Source: WFZT01 sp964571845 (GTDB lineage Bacteria > Hydrothermota > Hydrothermia > B15-G9 > WFZT01). From it: a stretch of 11,334 nt of DNA. A program made the translations under genes and the position numbers. Numbering within the stretch: position 1 is the first letter of the stretch; the number at the start of each line of letters is the position of its first letter. The notes below the pieces were generated by a model. It had not been told where the DNA came from. It made no database searches and saw nothing but the letters and a program-made list of their open reading frames with translations. The stretch is from contig CAZNDM010000112.1 in the NCBI GenBank assembly GCA_964571845.1, positions 1 through 11,334 of the forward strand. The letters are read 5' to 3'. Shown piece by piece: positions 6,588-11,334 of this stretch.

Positions 6588-6892
6588 ATAAGAAAACACA
6601 ATTTGCCATACTGCTTGCCAGAATTAAAGAAATTATTGCCATCTCCCTGATAATCGGATTCGCGTTATACACATTGTTCCAGACCCAGAGATTTGTCAGG
6701 GCTTACTGGAAGTCTTCTTCTCAGTACAGAAAGATGGAAGAGAGCCTGTACATCACAAGGGTTGAGAAAATTCTCAAGGAGAGGAAAATTCAGTATTTAG
6801 AATCTGCTGAGGGTAGGAAATACATGCTATTGAAGTCTGGCTTTGTCCCCAAAAATACTACGGTGTACAAAATAAAAACAGTCAGAAAATAA
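6584..6892 (+). CDS. FtsB/DivIC-like septum protein (small single-pass coiled-coil protein)
   Basis: The 102-residue product has a basic cytoplasmic tail, one membrane segment at about 15-33 (IKEIIAISLIIGFALYTLF), a charged, probably coiled-coil stretch at about 44-70, and a C-terminal block EGRKYMLLKSGFVPKNTTVY at 76-95. That layout and the closing 'lG.v..ge.vy.i'-like block match FtsB/DivIC proteins, which join FtsL and FtsQ/DivIB in the divisome. The position directly after eno also fits, since eno and ftsB-type genes are neighbours in many bacteria. It overlaps eno by 4 nt and the aldolase by 1 nt and has no strong ribosome binding site, so it probably depends on coupling. Sequence conservation is weak, so family assignment is moderate; it could be an unrelated bitopic protein. 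Confidence 0.7.
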   Translation: MNKKTQFAILLARIKEIIAISLIIGFALYTLFQTQRFVRAYWKSSSQYRKMEESLYITRVEKILKERKIQYLESAEGRKYMLLKSGFVPKNTTVYKIKTVRK

Positions 6893-7914
6893 TGAGGATA
6901 TCCGACTTCAGGAGTGATACGGTTACGAAGCCCACAGAGAAGATGAGACTCGCTATGAAAGAGGCAGTCGTCGGGGACGATGTTCTTGGTGATGATCCCA
7001 CAGTTAAGAAACTTGAAGAACTTGCAGCCAGAAAGGTTGGGAAGGAGGCAGCTCTCTTTGTGCCCTCAGGAACAATGGGAAATGCCATCGCAGTAAAGGT
7101 CTGGACAAAAGAGGGTGAGGAAGTAATAGTTGAGGAAAAATCCCACATTTACAACTTCGAGTCAGGACACCTTGCATTCATTTCAAGAGTTATACCGAGA
7201 CCCCTTCCATCAAACAGAGGAGTGTATGACCTTGACATGTTGAAAAGAGCTGTGAACAAGAGGAAAGACTACCATGTGCCACAGCCGTCGCTTATAACTC
7301 TTGAAAATACACACAATTTCTGGGGTGGTGCCATCGTCCCACTTGAGCATTTTAAGGCTGTGAGGGAAATTGCGGATTCGAGAAATCTGAAAGTTCACCT
7401 CGATGGAGCGAGAATATTCAACGCCTCTGTTGCCTCCGGTGTTCCAGCCTCAGAGTATGCAAAGTATGTTGATTCCATCATGTTCTGTCTTAGCAAGGGA
7501 CTGGGGGCACCCATAGGTTCGCTTCTTGCAGGATCTGCCGAATTTATCGACAGGGCAAGATGGGTGAGGAAGATGCTCGGTGGAGGAATGAGACAGGTGG
7601 GAGTTATTGCTGCTGCCGGGATCATTGCACTTGAAGAAATGGTTGATCGGCTGAGCGAAGACCACAGAAGAGCCAGGATTCTTGCTCAGGGACTGGCAGA
7701 GATTCCCGGAGTTGACATAAATGTTGATGAAGTCCAGACGAACATACTTTTCTTCAAAGTTAAAGACGCAAGATCAGTTATCAAAAAGCTCGCTGAGTTT
7801 GGAGTGCTTGCCCTTGCCCTTTCAGACACTGACATCAGAATGGTAACCCACAAGGATGTGGATGACAGTGATGTCGAAAGGGCTCTGGATGCCTTTCGTA
7901 AAATCCTCAGTTGA
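6892..7914 (+). CDS. ltaE: Low-specificity L-threonine aldolase (PLP-dependent)
   Basis: This 340-residue fold-type I PLP enzyme cleaves L-threonine or L-allo-threonine to glycine and acetaldehyde. Features in order are the family start DFRSDTVTKPTEKM (5-18), VVGDDVLGDDPTVKKLE (26-42), ALFVPSGTMGN (54-64), the PLP-stacking H85 in KSHIYNFE, LENTHNFWGG (137-146), VHLDGARIFNA with D171 and R174, and CLSKGLGAPIGS with PLP lysine K202. Length is normal. The ATG shares its A with the TAA stop of the previous gene (TAATG), and no clear Shine-Dalgarno is present, so reinitiation is likely. Glycine is also the substrate of GcvPB upstream, which links the two operon genes. It is the last gene of the run and converges on the methyltransferase gene with an 8-bp overlap. 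Confidence 0.95.
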   Translation: MRISDFRSDTVTKPTEKMRLAMKEAVVGDDVLGDDPTVKKLEELAARKVGKEAALFVPSGTMGNAIAVKVWTKEGEEVIVEEKSHIYNFESGHLAFISRVIPRPLPSNRGVYDLDMLKRAVNKRKDYHVPQPSLITLENTHNFWGGAIVPLEHFKAVREIADSRNLKVHLDGARIFNASVASGVPASEYAKYVDSIMFCLSKGLGAPIGSLLAGSAEFIDRARWVRKMLGGGMRQVGVIAAAGIIALEEMVDRLSEDHRRARILAQGLAEIPGVDINVDEVQTNILFFKVKDARSVIKKLAEFGVLALALSDTDIRMVTHKDVDDSDVERALDAFRKILS

Positions 7915-8713
7915 TCCAGCTGAGTTTGGGCTCGATGTAACCGGGCTCCTTTTCAAAAAATTCGATTTTAAAGCGGTTACCTGATTTTTTCGTCCAGATG
8001 TAGGGCCAGTTGTAGCAATAGTGGGATCTGCAGATTTCATCGCCATTATGATAGATCTTAATGCCAAAAACTACGACATCGCCTTCCTCTTCTGTTAACC
8101 CACCGGAACCCTGTAATCCTTTTCCGTACTCCCATTGATATGCTATGTTGTTCAATGGTAGCTCCCGGGTTGGTATTAGATCCGACACCAGAATACCGTC
8201 AAGTATGTCAAGGATGTCTCTTGTTACAACCCTGTCGTTGAACGCTTCGAGGCTGAACACACCATATCTGAGCTCACCTCTTTCCGGAAAGACTACGCCG
8301 GGTTTGAATTTGAGCCTTTCGAGTGAGATAAGATTCTCATCATAGAGCAGAGAACCCCAGAAGTCGTGCACAAGAAAGTCAATCTCCTCTTCGGGTTCAA
8401 ATTCTTCAACAAGGGACTGAACGATCTGTACCCGTTCGTTGTCCTGAAATTTCTTTTTTAGAATTTTGATCATGAGCTCGTTTTCTTCAACGGCATACAC
8501 CTTTCGGGCTCCAAGTTTTAGCATGTACTCCGTAAAAATTCCAAAGCCAGCCCCTGCCTCCATGACAACCCTGTTTTTTATAAGGTGTCTATATCTCTTC
8601 AGGCATCTCCTGTAATTCGTAATCCTCCTGTGATCTTCATACATCCCGAGAAACGAGAGAAACCCGTCGTACTTCGGGTACTCCTCATCCGGGATGTAGG
8701 AATATATGTCCAT
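7907..8713 (-). CDS. PRMT-like class I SAM-dependent methyltransferase
   Basis: The 268-residue product has a Rossmann methyltransferase core that resembles protein arginine methyltransferases more than the usual bacterial families. Before the core stands MYEDHRRITNYRRCLKRYRH (24-43), like the PRMT 'D..R...Y..ai' helix. Motif I is VVMEAGAGFGIFTEYM (49-64), and post-I is GARKVYAVEEN (68-78). The region VHDFWGSLLYDENLI (115-129) occupies the PRMT double-E loop, with acidic D117 and D125/E126 but not the exact glutamate spacing. KFKPGVVFPERGEL (135-148) then matches the PRMT 'pgG...P' strand. A C-terminal half rich in beta strands and aromatics follows. The substrate is unknown; L11-type or small-molecule methylation is an alternative. 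GGAGG lies 12 nt before the ATG, within the end of fabG, and the genes are 2 nt apart. Confidence 0.75.
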   Translation of the reverse strand: MDIYSYIPDEEYPKYDGFLSFLGMYEDHRRITNYRRCLKRYRHLIKNRVVMEAGAGFGIFTEYMLKLGARKVYAVEENELMIKILKKKFQDNERVQIVQSLVEEFEPEEEIDFLVHDFWGSLLYDENLISLERLKFKPGVVFPERGELRYGVFSLEAFNDRVVTRDILDILDGILVSDLIPTRELPLNNIAYQWEYGKGLQGSGGLTEEEGDVVVFGIKIYHNGDEICRSHYCYNWPYIWTKKSGNRFKIEFFEKEPGYIEPKLSWIN

Positions 8714-8715
8714 GG

Positions 8716-9441
8716 CTAAATCATACCTCCATCAACAACGATGACCTGTCCTGTGATGTACGATGCTGCAGGAGAAGCGAGGAAGACCACTACATTGGCA
8801 ATGTCTTCTGGTGTTCCGAATCTTCTCAGCGCAATGGTCTCGAGATAGGCGCTCTTAACTTCGTCTGGTAAATCAGCCGTCATTTTTGTCTCAACAAATC
8901 CGGGCGCAACTGCAACCACTCTGATATTTCTGGAGCCGAGTTCCTTCGCAAGAGACTTCGTGAATGCGATTATACCTGCTTTGGACGCCGCATAGTTGGA
9001 TTGCCCGGGATTCCCTGTGATTCCGACAACAGATGTTATGTTTATTATCACCCCCTGTTTCTGCCTGAGCATAATTCTCGATACGGCTTTTGAATAGTTG
9101 AATGTCCCTTTCAGGTTAATATCAACGATGTCCTGAAAATCCTCTTCTTTCATCTGGATCAGAAACTTATCCCTTGTGGCGCCGGCATTGTTGACGAGAA
9201 CATCAATGCTACCCGCCTTTTTGTGGAAATCTTTAACAATCTCCTGTGCCAGTTCAAAATCCCGAACATCAGCCACATAGACGAATGCCTTTCCGCCCGA
9301 CTCCACAATCTCACTTTCAAGATTTTTCAACTTATCTTCAGACCTTGCAATGATGGCAACATTTGCTCCTTCCTTTGCAAATTTGAGTGCAATCGCTTTT
9401 CCGATCCCCGAAGATGCTCCTGTAACAATGACATTTTTCAT
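8716..9441 (-). CDS. fabG: 3-oxoacyl-[acyl-carrier-protein] reductase (FabG)
   Basis: FabG is the NADPH-dependent beta-ketoacyl-ACP reductase of type II fatty acid synthesis. The 241-residue short-chain dehydrogenase shows the cofactor motif TGASSGIG (7-14), DV at 59-60, NNAG (84-87), and the catalytic tetrad N109, S137, Y150 and K154 in DINLKG, NITSVVG and NYAASKAG. It ends in the FabG-typical FLASPAASYITGQVIVVDGG. Length is exactly typical. GGAGG at 9453-9449 precedes the ATG by 7 nt. It is the first gene of a two-gene unit with the methyltransferase. No other fab gene or acpP is adjacent, so another SDR substrate is possible, though conservation is very FabG-like. Confidence 0.92.
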   Translation of the reverse strand: MKNVIVTGASSGIGKAIALKFAKEGANVAIIARSEDKLKNLESEIVESGGKAFVYVADVRDFELAQEIVKDFHKKAGSIDVLVNNAGATRDKFLIQMKEEDFQDIVDINLKGTFNYSKAVSRIMLRQKQGVIINITSVVGITGNPGQSNYAASKAGIIAFTKSLAKELGSRNIRVVAVAPGFVETKMTADLPDEVKSAYLETIALRRFGTPEDIANVVVFLASPAASYITGQVIVVDGGMI

Positions 9442-9534
9442 GGTCTAACCTCCAGAGTGATGTGCCAAGAAGTTAAAGTCAGTGACTGGCAATTATCAAC
9501 AGGCCGTACTGTGGAAATACGGGGAGTTATACAG

Positions 9535-9564
9535 ATTAACAGGAAACTTCAGCCTGCAAGTCAA
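9535..9564 (-). promoter_or_regulatory. Possible promoter for fabG and the methyltransferase gene
   Basis: On the minus strand TTGACT (9564-9559), overlapping the eamA stop codon, is followed after 18 nt by GTTAAT (9540-9535). The leader to the fabG ATG would be about 85 nt and contains a small inverted repeat CCGTA/TACGG near 9504-9522. The -10 match is only four of six, so this is tentative. No terminator separates eamA from fabG, and readthrough is equally possible. Confidence 0.3.
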
Positions 9565-10412
9565 CTTTTTGAGTTCAGGATACCCGAGATGATTATGAGG
9601 GAGAGGCTCAGCCCGTAAATCGGGCTGAGCCTCTCCCTCATAAAAACAACAAGGTAAAATGTCGATAATATCGGTGTTAAAAATACAAAGGGTGCCACAT
9701 AAGATGCGTCCGCCCTCTTTAAAGCCAGTATCCAGAAAAGGTAAGAATATCCGTTTACCAGCAATCCATTGACAATCACAGGGATCCATGTGTTTCCACC
9801 GGGTAACGCCGCTTCCGAAAAGATAAGCATCGAGAAAAACGAGAAAATGGTAGCACTTCCAAAGTACACAAATAAGAGGACAAAAGGATCATACCTGACC
9901 CCCTTACTCAAAACGGAAAAGAGTGCGAAAACGAATGCGGCAAATATTACGATGAGATCAACTCTTACATTTGACACATAGATCTCTCCCGGTTTTCCAC
10001 CAGTTATTACGAGCACAACCGCCAGAAAGCCGAGAAATCCTGCAATAGATCTTCTGATATTTAGCCTCTCTTTCAGGATCAAAATGGACAGCAGCATTGT
10101 AAAGAGAGGCCAGCTATACTGGAGTATCAGTACCTCTATACCACGGGTATTTGCGTAGGCATAGTAGAGGAGAATGTAATAGAAGTAAGTCCCCAGAAAT
10201 CCGAGAAAGATCATGTAAGTGTAATCTTTCAAACCGTATTTTTTCAGACTTTTCCATCTGGGGATAAGCGGTATTGTCAATCCAATTGTGGATACAAGAC
10301 TTGACCAGAACAGAAATTGATGGTTGTCGAGGGATACCTGACCGAGTTTTGAGACTACAGGGATAAGTGCCCAGAGAGAGACGCAAATTAGGACCATCAC
10401 AAGAGCTGACAT
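9561..10412 (-). CDS. EamA/DMT-family inner-membrane transporter
   Basis: The 283-residue protein is almost wholly hydrophobic with about ten predicted membrane segments in two EamA repeats. The first repeat ends LILKERLNIRRSIAGFLGFL (111-130), and the second ends VVFMRERLSPIYGLSLSLII (255-274). These are the 'gE.lt..q..G' boundaries that define drug/metabolite exporters of this family. Other landmarks are WALIPVVSKLG near the N-terminus and LQYSWPLFTMLLS (98-110). The substrate cannot be read from sequence; EamA members export amino acids, metabolites or drugs. ATG 10412 has no Shine-Dalgarno sequence, but TATAAT lies 7 nt before it. An upstream promoter-terminator module may regulate it. 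The codons for residues 257-274 form a perfect hairpin (see repeat entry), yet the encoded residues fit the family, so it is not an insertion. Confidence 0.9.
   Translation of the reverse strand: MSALVMVLICVSLWALIPVVSKLGQVSLDNHQFLFWSSLVSTIGLTIPLIPRWKSLKKYGLKDYTYMIFLGFLGTYFYYILLYYAYANTRGIEVLILQYSWPLFTMLLSILILKERLNIRRSIAGFLGFLAVVLVITGGKPGEIYVSNVRVDLIVIFAAFVFALFSVLSKGVRYDPFVLLFVYFGSATIFSFFSMLIFSEAALPGGNTWIPVIVNGLLVNGYSYLFWILALKRADASYVAPFVFLTPILSTFYLVVFMRERLSPIYGLSLSLIIISGILNSKS
9593..9643. repeat. Perfect 23-bp inverted repeat inside the eamA coding sequence
   Basis: The arms 9593-9615 and 9621-9643 are exact reverse complements around the loop TAAAT (9616-9620). The core of the arms is GAGAGGCTCAGCCCG. 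It lies in frame within the last 90 bases of eamA and encodes residues 257-274. No T-tract follows on either strand. Confidence 0.97.
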
Positions 10413-10419
10413 GTGGTAA

Positions 10420-10425
10420 ATTATA
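10420..10425 (-). promoter_or_regulatory. Consensus -10 box 7 nt before the eamA start codon
   Basis: TATAAT (10425-10420) is followed by seven bases and then the eamA ATG at 10412, so transcription from it would start at or next to the ATG. No ribosome binding site is present, which is consistent with a leaderless mRNA. No good -35 is found at 16-18 nt, and the region is AT-rich, so the match could be accidental. Confidence 0.4.
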
Positions 10426-10431
10426 AAGGTA

Positions 10432-10474
10432 TAAAAAATAAAATCCCCAGGGAGCGGGGACGGACTCCCTGGGG
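10432..10474 (-). terminator. Intrinsic terminator/attenuator upstream of eamA
   Basis: In minus-strand RNA a perfect 10-bp stem, CCCCAGGGAG with CTCCCTGGGG (10474-10465 with 10454-10445), encloses a 10-nt loop. It is followed directly by ATTTTATTTTTTAT, a good U-rich tail. It ends about 20 nt before the eamA ATG. Because no minus-strand gene lies to its right, it either attenuates eamA or ends a small RNA. Confidence 0.75.
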
Positions 10475-10533
10475 CAGGAGGGGGTGGTTGGATGGGGATT
10501 TCTTTCTTATTTAAAGATCGTTATCGTAAAGCC
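10432..10533 (-). ncRNA. Candidate leader/attenuator RNA (or small RNA) before eamA
   Basis: The segment between the promoter near 10540-10568 and the terminator at 10432-10474 has no start codon and no leader peptide. It contains AAATCCCC (minus strand 10501-10494), which can pair with GGGGATTT (10448-10441). The latter includes the 3' foot of the terminator stem, so pairing would compete with terminator closure. This is the minimum layout of a conditional leader. I do not recognise a known riboswitch class. Confidence 0.45.
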
Positions 10534-10539
10534 TTAATT

Positions 10540-10568
10540 ATTATACCCCCCTGTCAAGATAAAATCAA
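10540..10568 (-). promoter_or_regulatory. Strong sigma-70-type promoter for the eamA leader or a small RNA
   Basis: TTGATT (10568-10563) and a perfect TATAAT (10545-10540) are 17 nt apart on the minus strand. Transcription would begin near 10533 and meet the terminator hairpin about 60 nt later, giving a short RNA of about 100 nt, or eamA mRNA on readthrough. Confidence 0.6.
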
Positions 10569-10619
10569 CCCCCTGAGAAGAGGATGTTCAATAAATATTT
10601 TATCACTAATCAATTCCCC

Positions 10620-10835
10620 CTTTCACTTTGCGGAAAAATTTTTGTCTCCGGGTAATAGAATTCACATCCCAATTGTAGATTGCCTATGGATAACTTTCTG
10701 CTCAAAAGAGTCCACCGACATCCTGCTCCTCCATCTGTAACCTCTTCCTGAGCAGGAATCCCCCCGGACCTTCTTCCCAGGTTTCGAAAGTTTACCTCTC
10801 TTCCATGAACTGAGAAATCTTACATCCGATTGCCC
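10620..10835. other. Gene-free stretch with decayed copies of the array unit
   Basis: No coding potential, RNA gene or terminator is apparent. Fragments resemble the tandem unit to the right: CACTTTGCGG near 10624, AGAATTCACATCCCAA near 10657, CCTGAGCAGGAATCC near 10747, and GAGAAATCTTACATCC near 10811. They suggest the array once extended leftwards and has decayed, though each match alone is weak. Confidence 0.35.
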
Positions 10836-11165
10836 CTCTCACTTTCGGGGTTCACCCTCCCTCTTACACGAGGTAGGAGTGTTCACTTACAACCTCATTT
10901 CCAGCTTGCAGGTGGTCACTCACCACTTTCCATCCTTCAGAGTGCGAGAATCCACATGCAACCCCATCCCGTTTACAGGTGAGGTCATTCACAACCTTCC
11001 ATCCCAGCTTATGGGAGAATTCACCTACCAACTTCCCTCCTACTTGTGGGAGAATTCATCTATTACCTCCTCTCCCACTTGCGGAAGGCGTCGCTCCCAT
11101 CTCCCCTCCCACTTGCAGGAAGCGTACCCCCACCTCCCCTCCCGCTTGCGGGAGGGGATAGAGGG
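10836..11165. repeat. Degenerate tandem array, about 34-bp unit with a palindromic core
   Basis: Aligned on the core CTTGCGGGAG, successive copies start near 10905, 10939, 10971, 11008, 11043, 11078, 11112 and 11145, with spacings of 32-37. Weaker copies occur near 10842 and 10864. A unit reads approximately CCCACTTGCGGGAG, then AATTCACCTACAACCTCC. Examples are CTTATGGGAGAATTCACC (11008), CTTGTGGGAGAATTCATC (11043) and CTTGCGGGAGGGG (11145). The first half of each unit forms a small hairpin (CCC..GGG). Right-hand copies are GC-richer, and the last has perfect 11-bp arms (11135-11145, 11148-11158). Divergence between units is high. Confidence 0.75.
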
Positions 11166-11228
11166 GAGGGCAATAAAACTCCCACCAGCTTATCTCTGTT
11201 TGATCAGCTCTTTCTACCCCCTCCTTAA

Positions 11229-11294
11229 TCCTCCCCCGCATAGCGGGGGAGGAGATGGGGAAAAATCCCCCACAGAGCGGGGGAAGAGTTTGAA
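11229..11294. repeat. Two GC-rich hairpins beyond the tandem array
   Basis: TCCTCCCCCGC (11229-11239) pairs with GCGGGGGAGGA (11243-11253) over ATA, and TCCCCC (11266-11271) pairs with GGGGGA (11279-11284). The motif AGCGGGGGAAGAGTTTGAAAA that follows recurs as GAGCGAGGAGAGGTTTGAAAG at 11309-11330 and as AGCGGGGAGAGGTATTTGAG at 801-820, so this belongs to a repeat family present on both sides of the gene block. Confidence 0.65.
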
Positions 11295-11334
11295 AAAAAA
11301 TCTTCAGCGGAGCGAGGAGAGGTTTGAAAGGTGA

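Noticed and set aside
9448..9468. Sigma-54-like TTGGCAC upstream of fabG
   Set aside because: The matching TTGC element at the right distance is missing (TCTG instead), and it would overlap the ribosome binding site.
9593..9643. Intrinsic terminator at the end of eamA
   Set aside because: The hairpin lies inside the coding region about 30 bases before the stop codon and has no T-tract on either strand.
9496..9789. Leftward ORF of 97 codons overlapping the eamA end
   Set aside because: The eamA frame contains the conserved family motifs; this is an out-of-frame shadow.
10540..10557. TTGACA followed by TATAAT on the minus strand, both perfect
   Set aside because: They are only 6 nt apart and cannot serve together as -35 and -10. 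The TTGATT 17 nt upstream of the same TATAAT is the plausible -35.
10836..11165. CRISPR array (regular 32-37-bp periodicity)
   Set aside because: There are no identical repeats separated by unique spacers. Similarity runs through the whole unit and diverges gradually, and no cas gene is present.
10879..11334. Open reading frame of 151 codons running off the right edge
   Set aside because: It is a by-product of the tandem array: low-complexity proline/serine-rich peptide repeats, no ribosome binding site, and alternative frames equally open.

Overview
The window looks like chromosomal DNA of a thermophilic, Gram-negative-type bacterium that I cannot place below phylum. The signs are moderate GC, frequent AGA/AGG arginine and ATA isoleucine codons, overlapping genes, a system-I cytochrome c maturation gene (ccmC), a sigma-54 activator, and a HARP-type protein-only RNase P. 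HARP is known mainly from Aquificota and scattered thermophilic lineages and archaea. No tRNA, rRNA, insertion sequence or CRISPR array was seen.

Layout: (1) 1-438 (-) is the 5' part of a PspF-like sigma-54 activator that begins directly with its AAA+ domain. (2) 439-1189 has no convincing gene, but holds a divergent promoter, AT-rich and GC-rich hairpins, a short terminator-like hairpin and a candidate leaderless promoter. (3) 1190-7914 (+) is one tightly packed nine-gene run with gaps of at most 12 nt or small overlaps: pyrR, yjbQ-family, DUF523/TudS-like, HARP, gcvPB, ccmC, eno, an FtsB/DivIC-like gene and a threonine aldolase. (4) 7907-9441 (-) is a two-gene unit, fabG then a PRMT-like methyltransferase, converging on and overlapping the aldolase. 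(5) 9561-10412 (-) is an EamA/DMT exporter carrying a perfect 23-bp inverted repeat inside its coding sequence. It is preceded by a compact promoter-terminator module that could be an attenuator or a small RNA. (6) 10620-11334 is gene-free and holds a degenerate tandem array of about 34-bp units, followed by further GC-rich hairpins of the type also present at 780-1050.

Functionally, the first four operon genes suggest a pyrimidine and RNA theme: PyrR (regulator/uracil phosphoribosyltransferase), a thiouracil-desulfidase-like protein that would supply uracil, and an RNase P that matures tRNA. GcvPB and threonine aldolase meet at glycine. Enolase, CcmC and the FtsB-like protein belong to central metabolism, haem handling and division. 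Grouping them gives a housekeeping operon with no evident internal terminator.

The least ordinary parts are the HARP gene in this operon, the PRMT-like methyltransferase, the eamA leader, the coding-sequence palindrome, the possible leaderless starts of pyrR and eamA with identical 7-nt geometry, and the tandem array.
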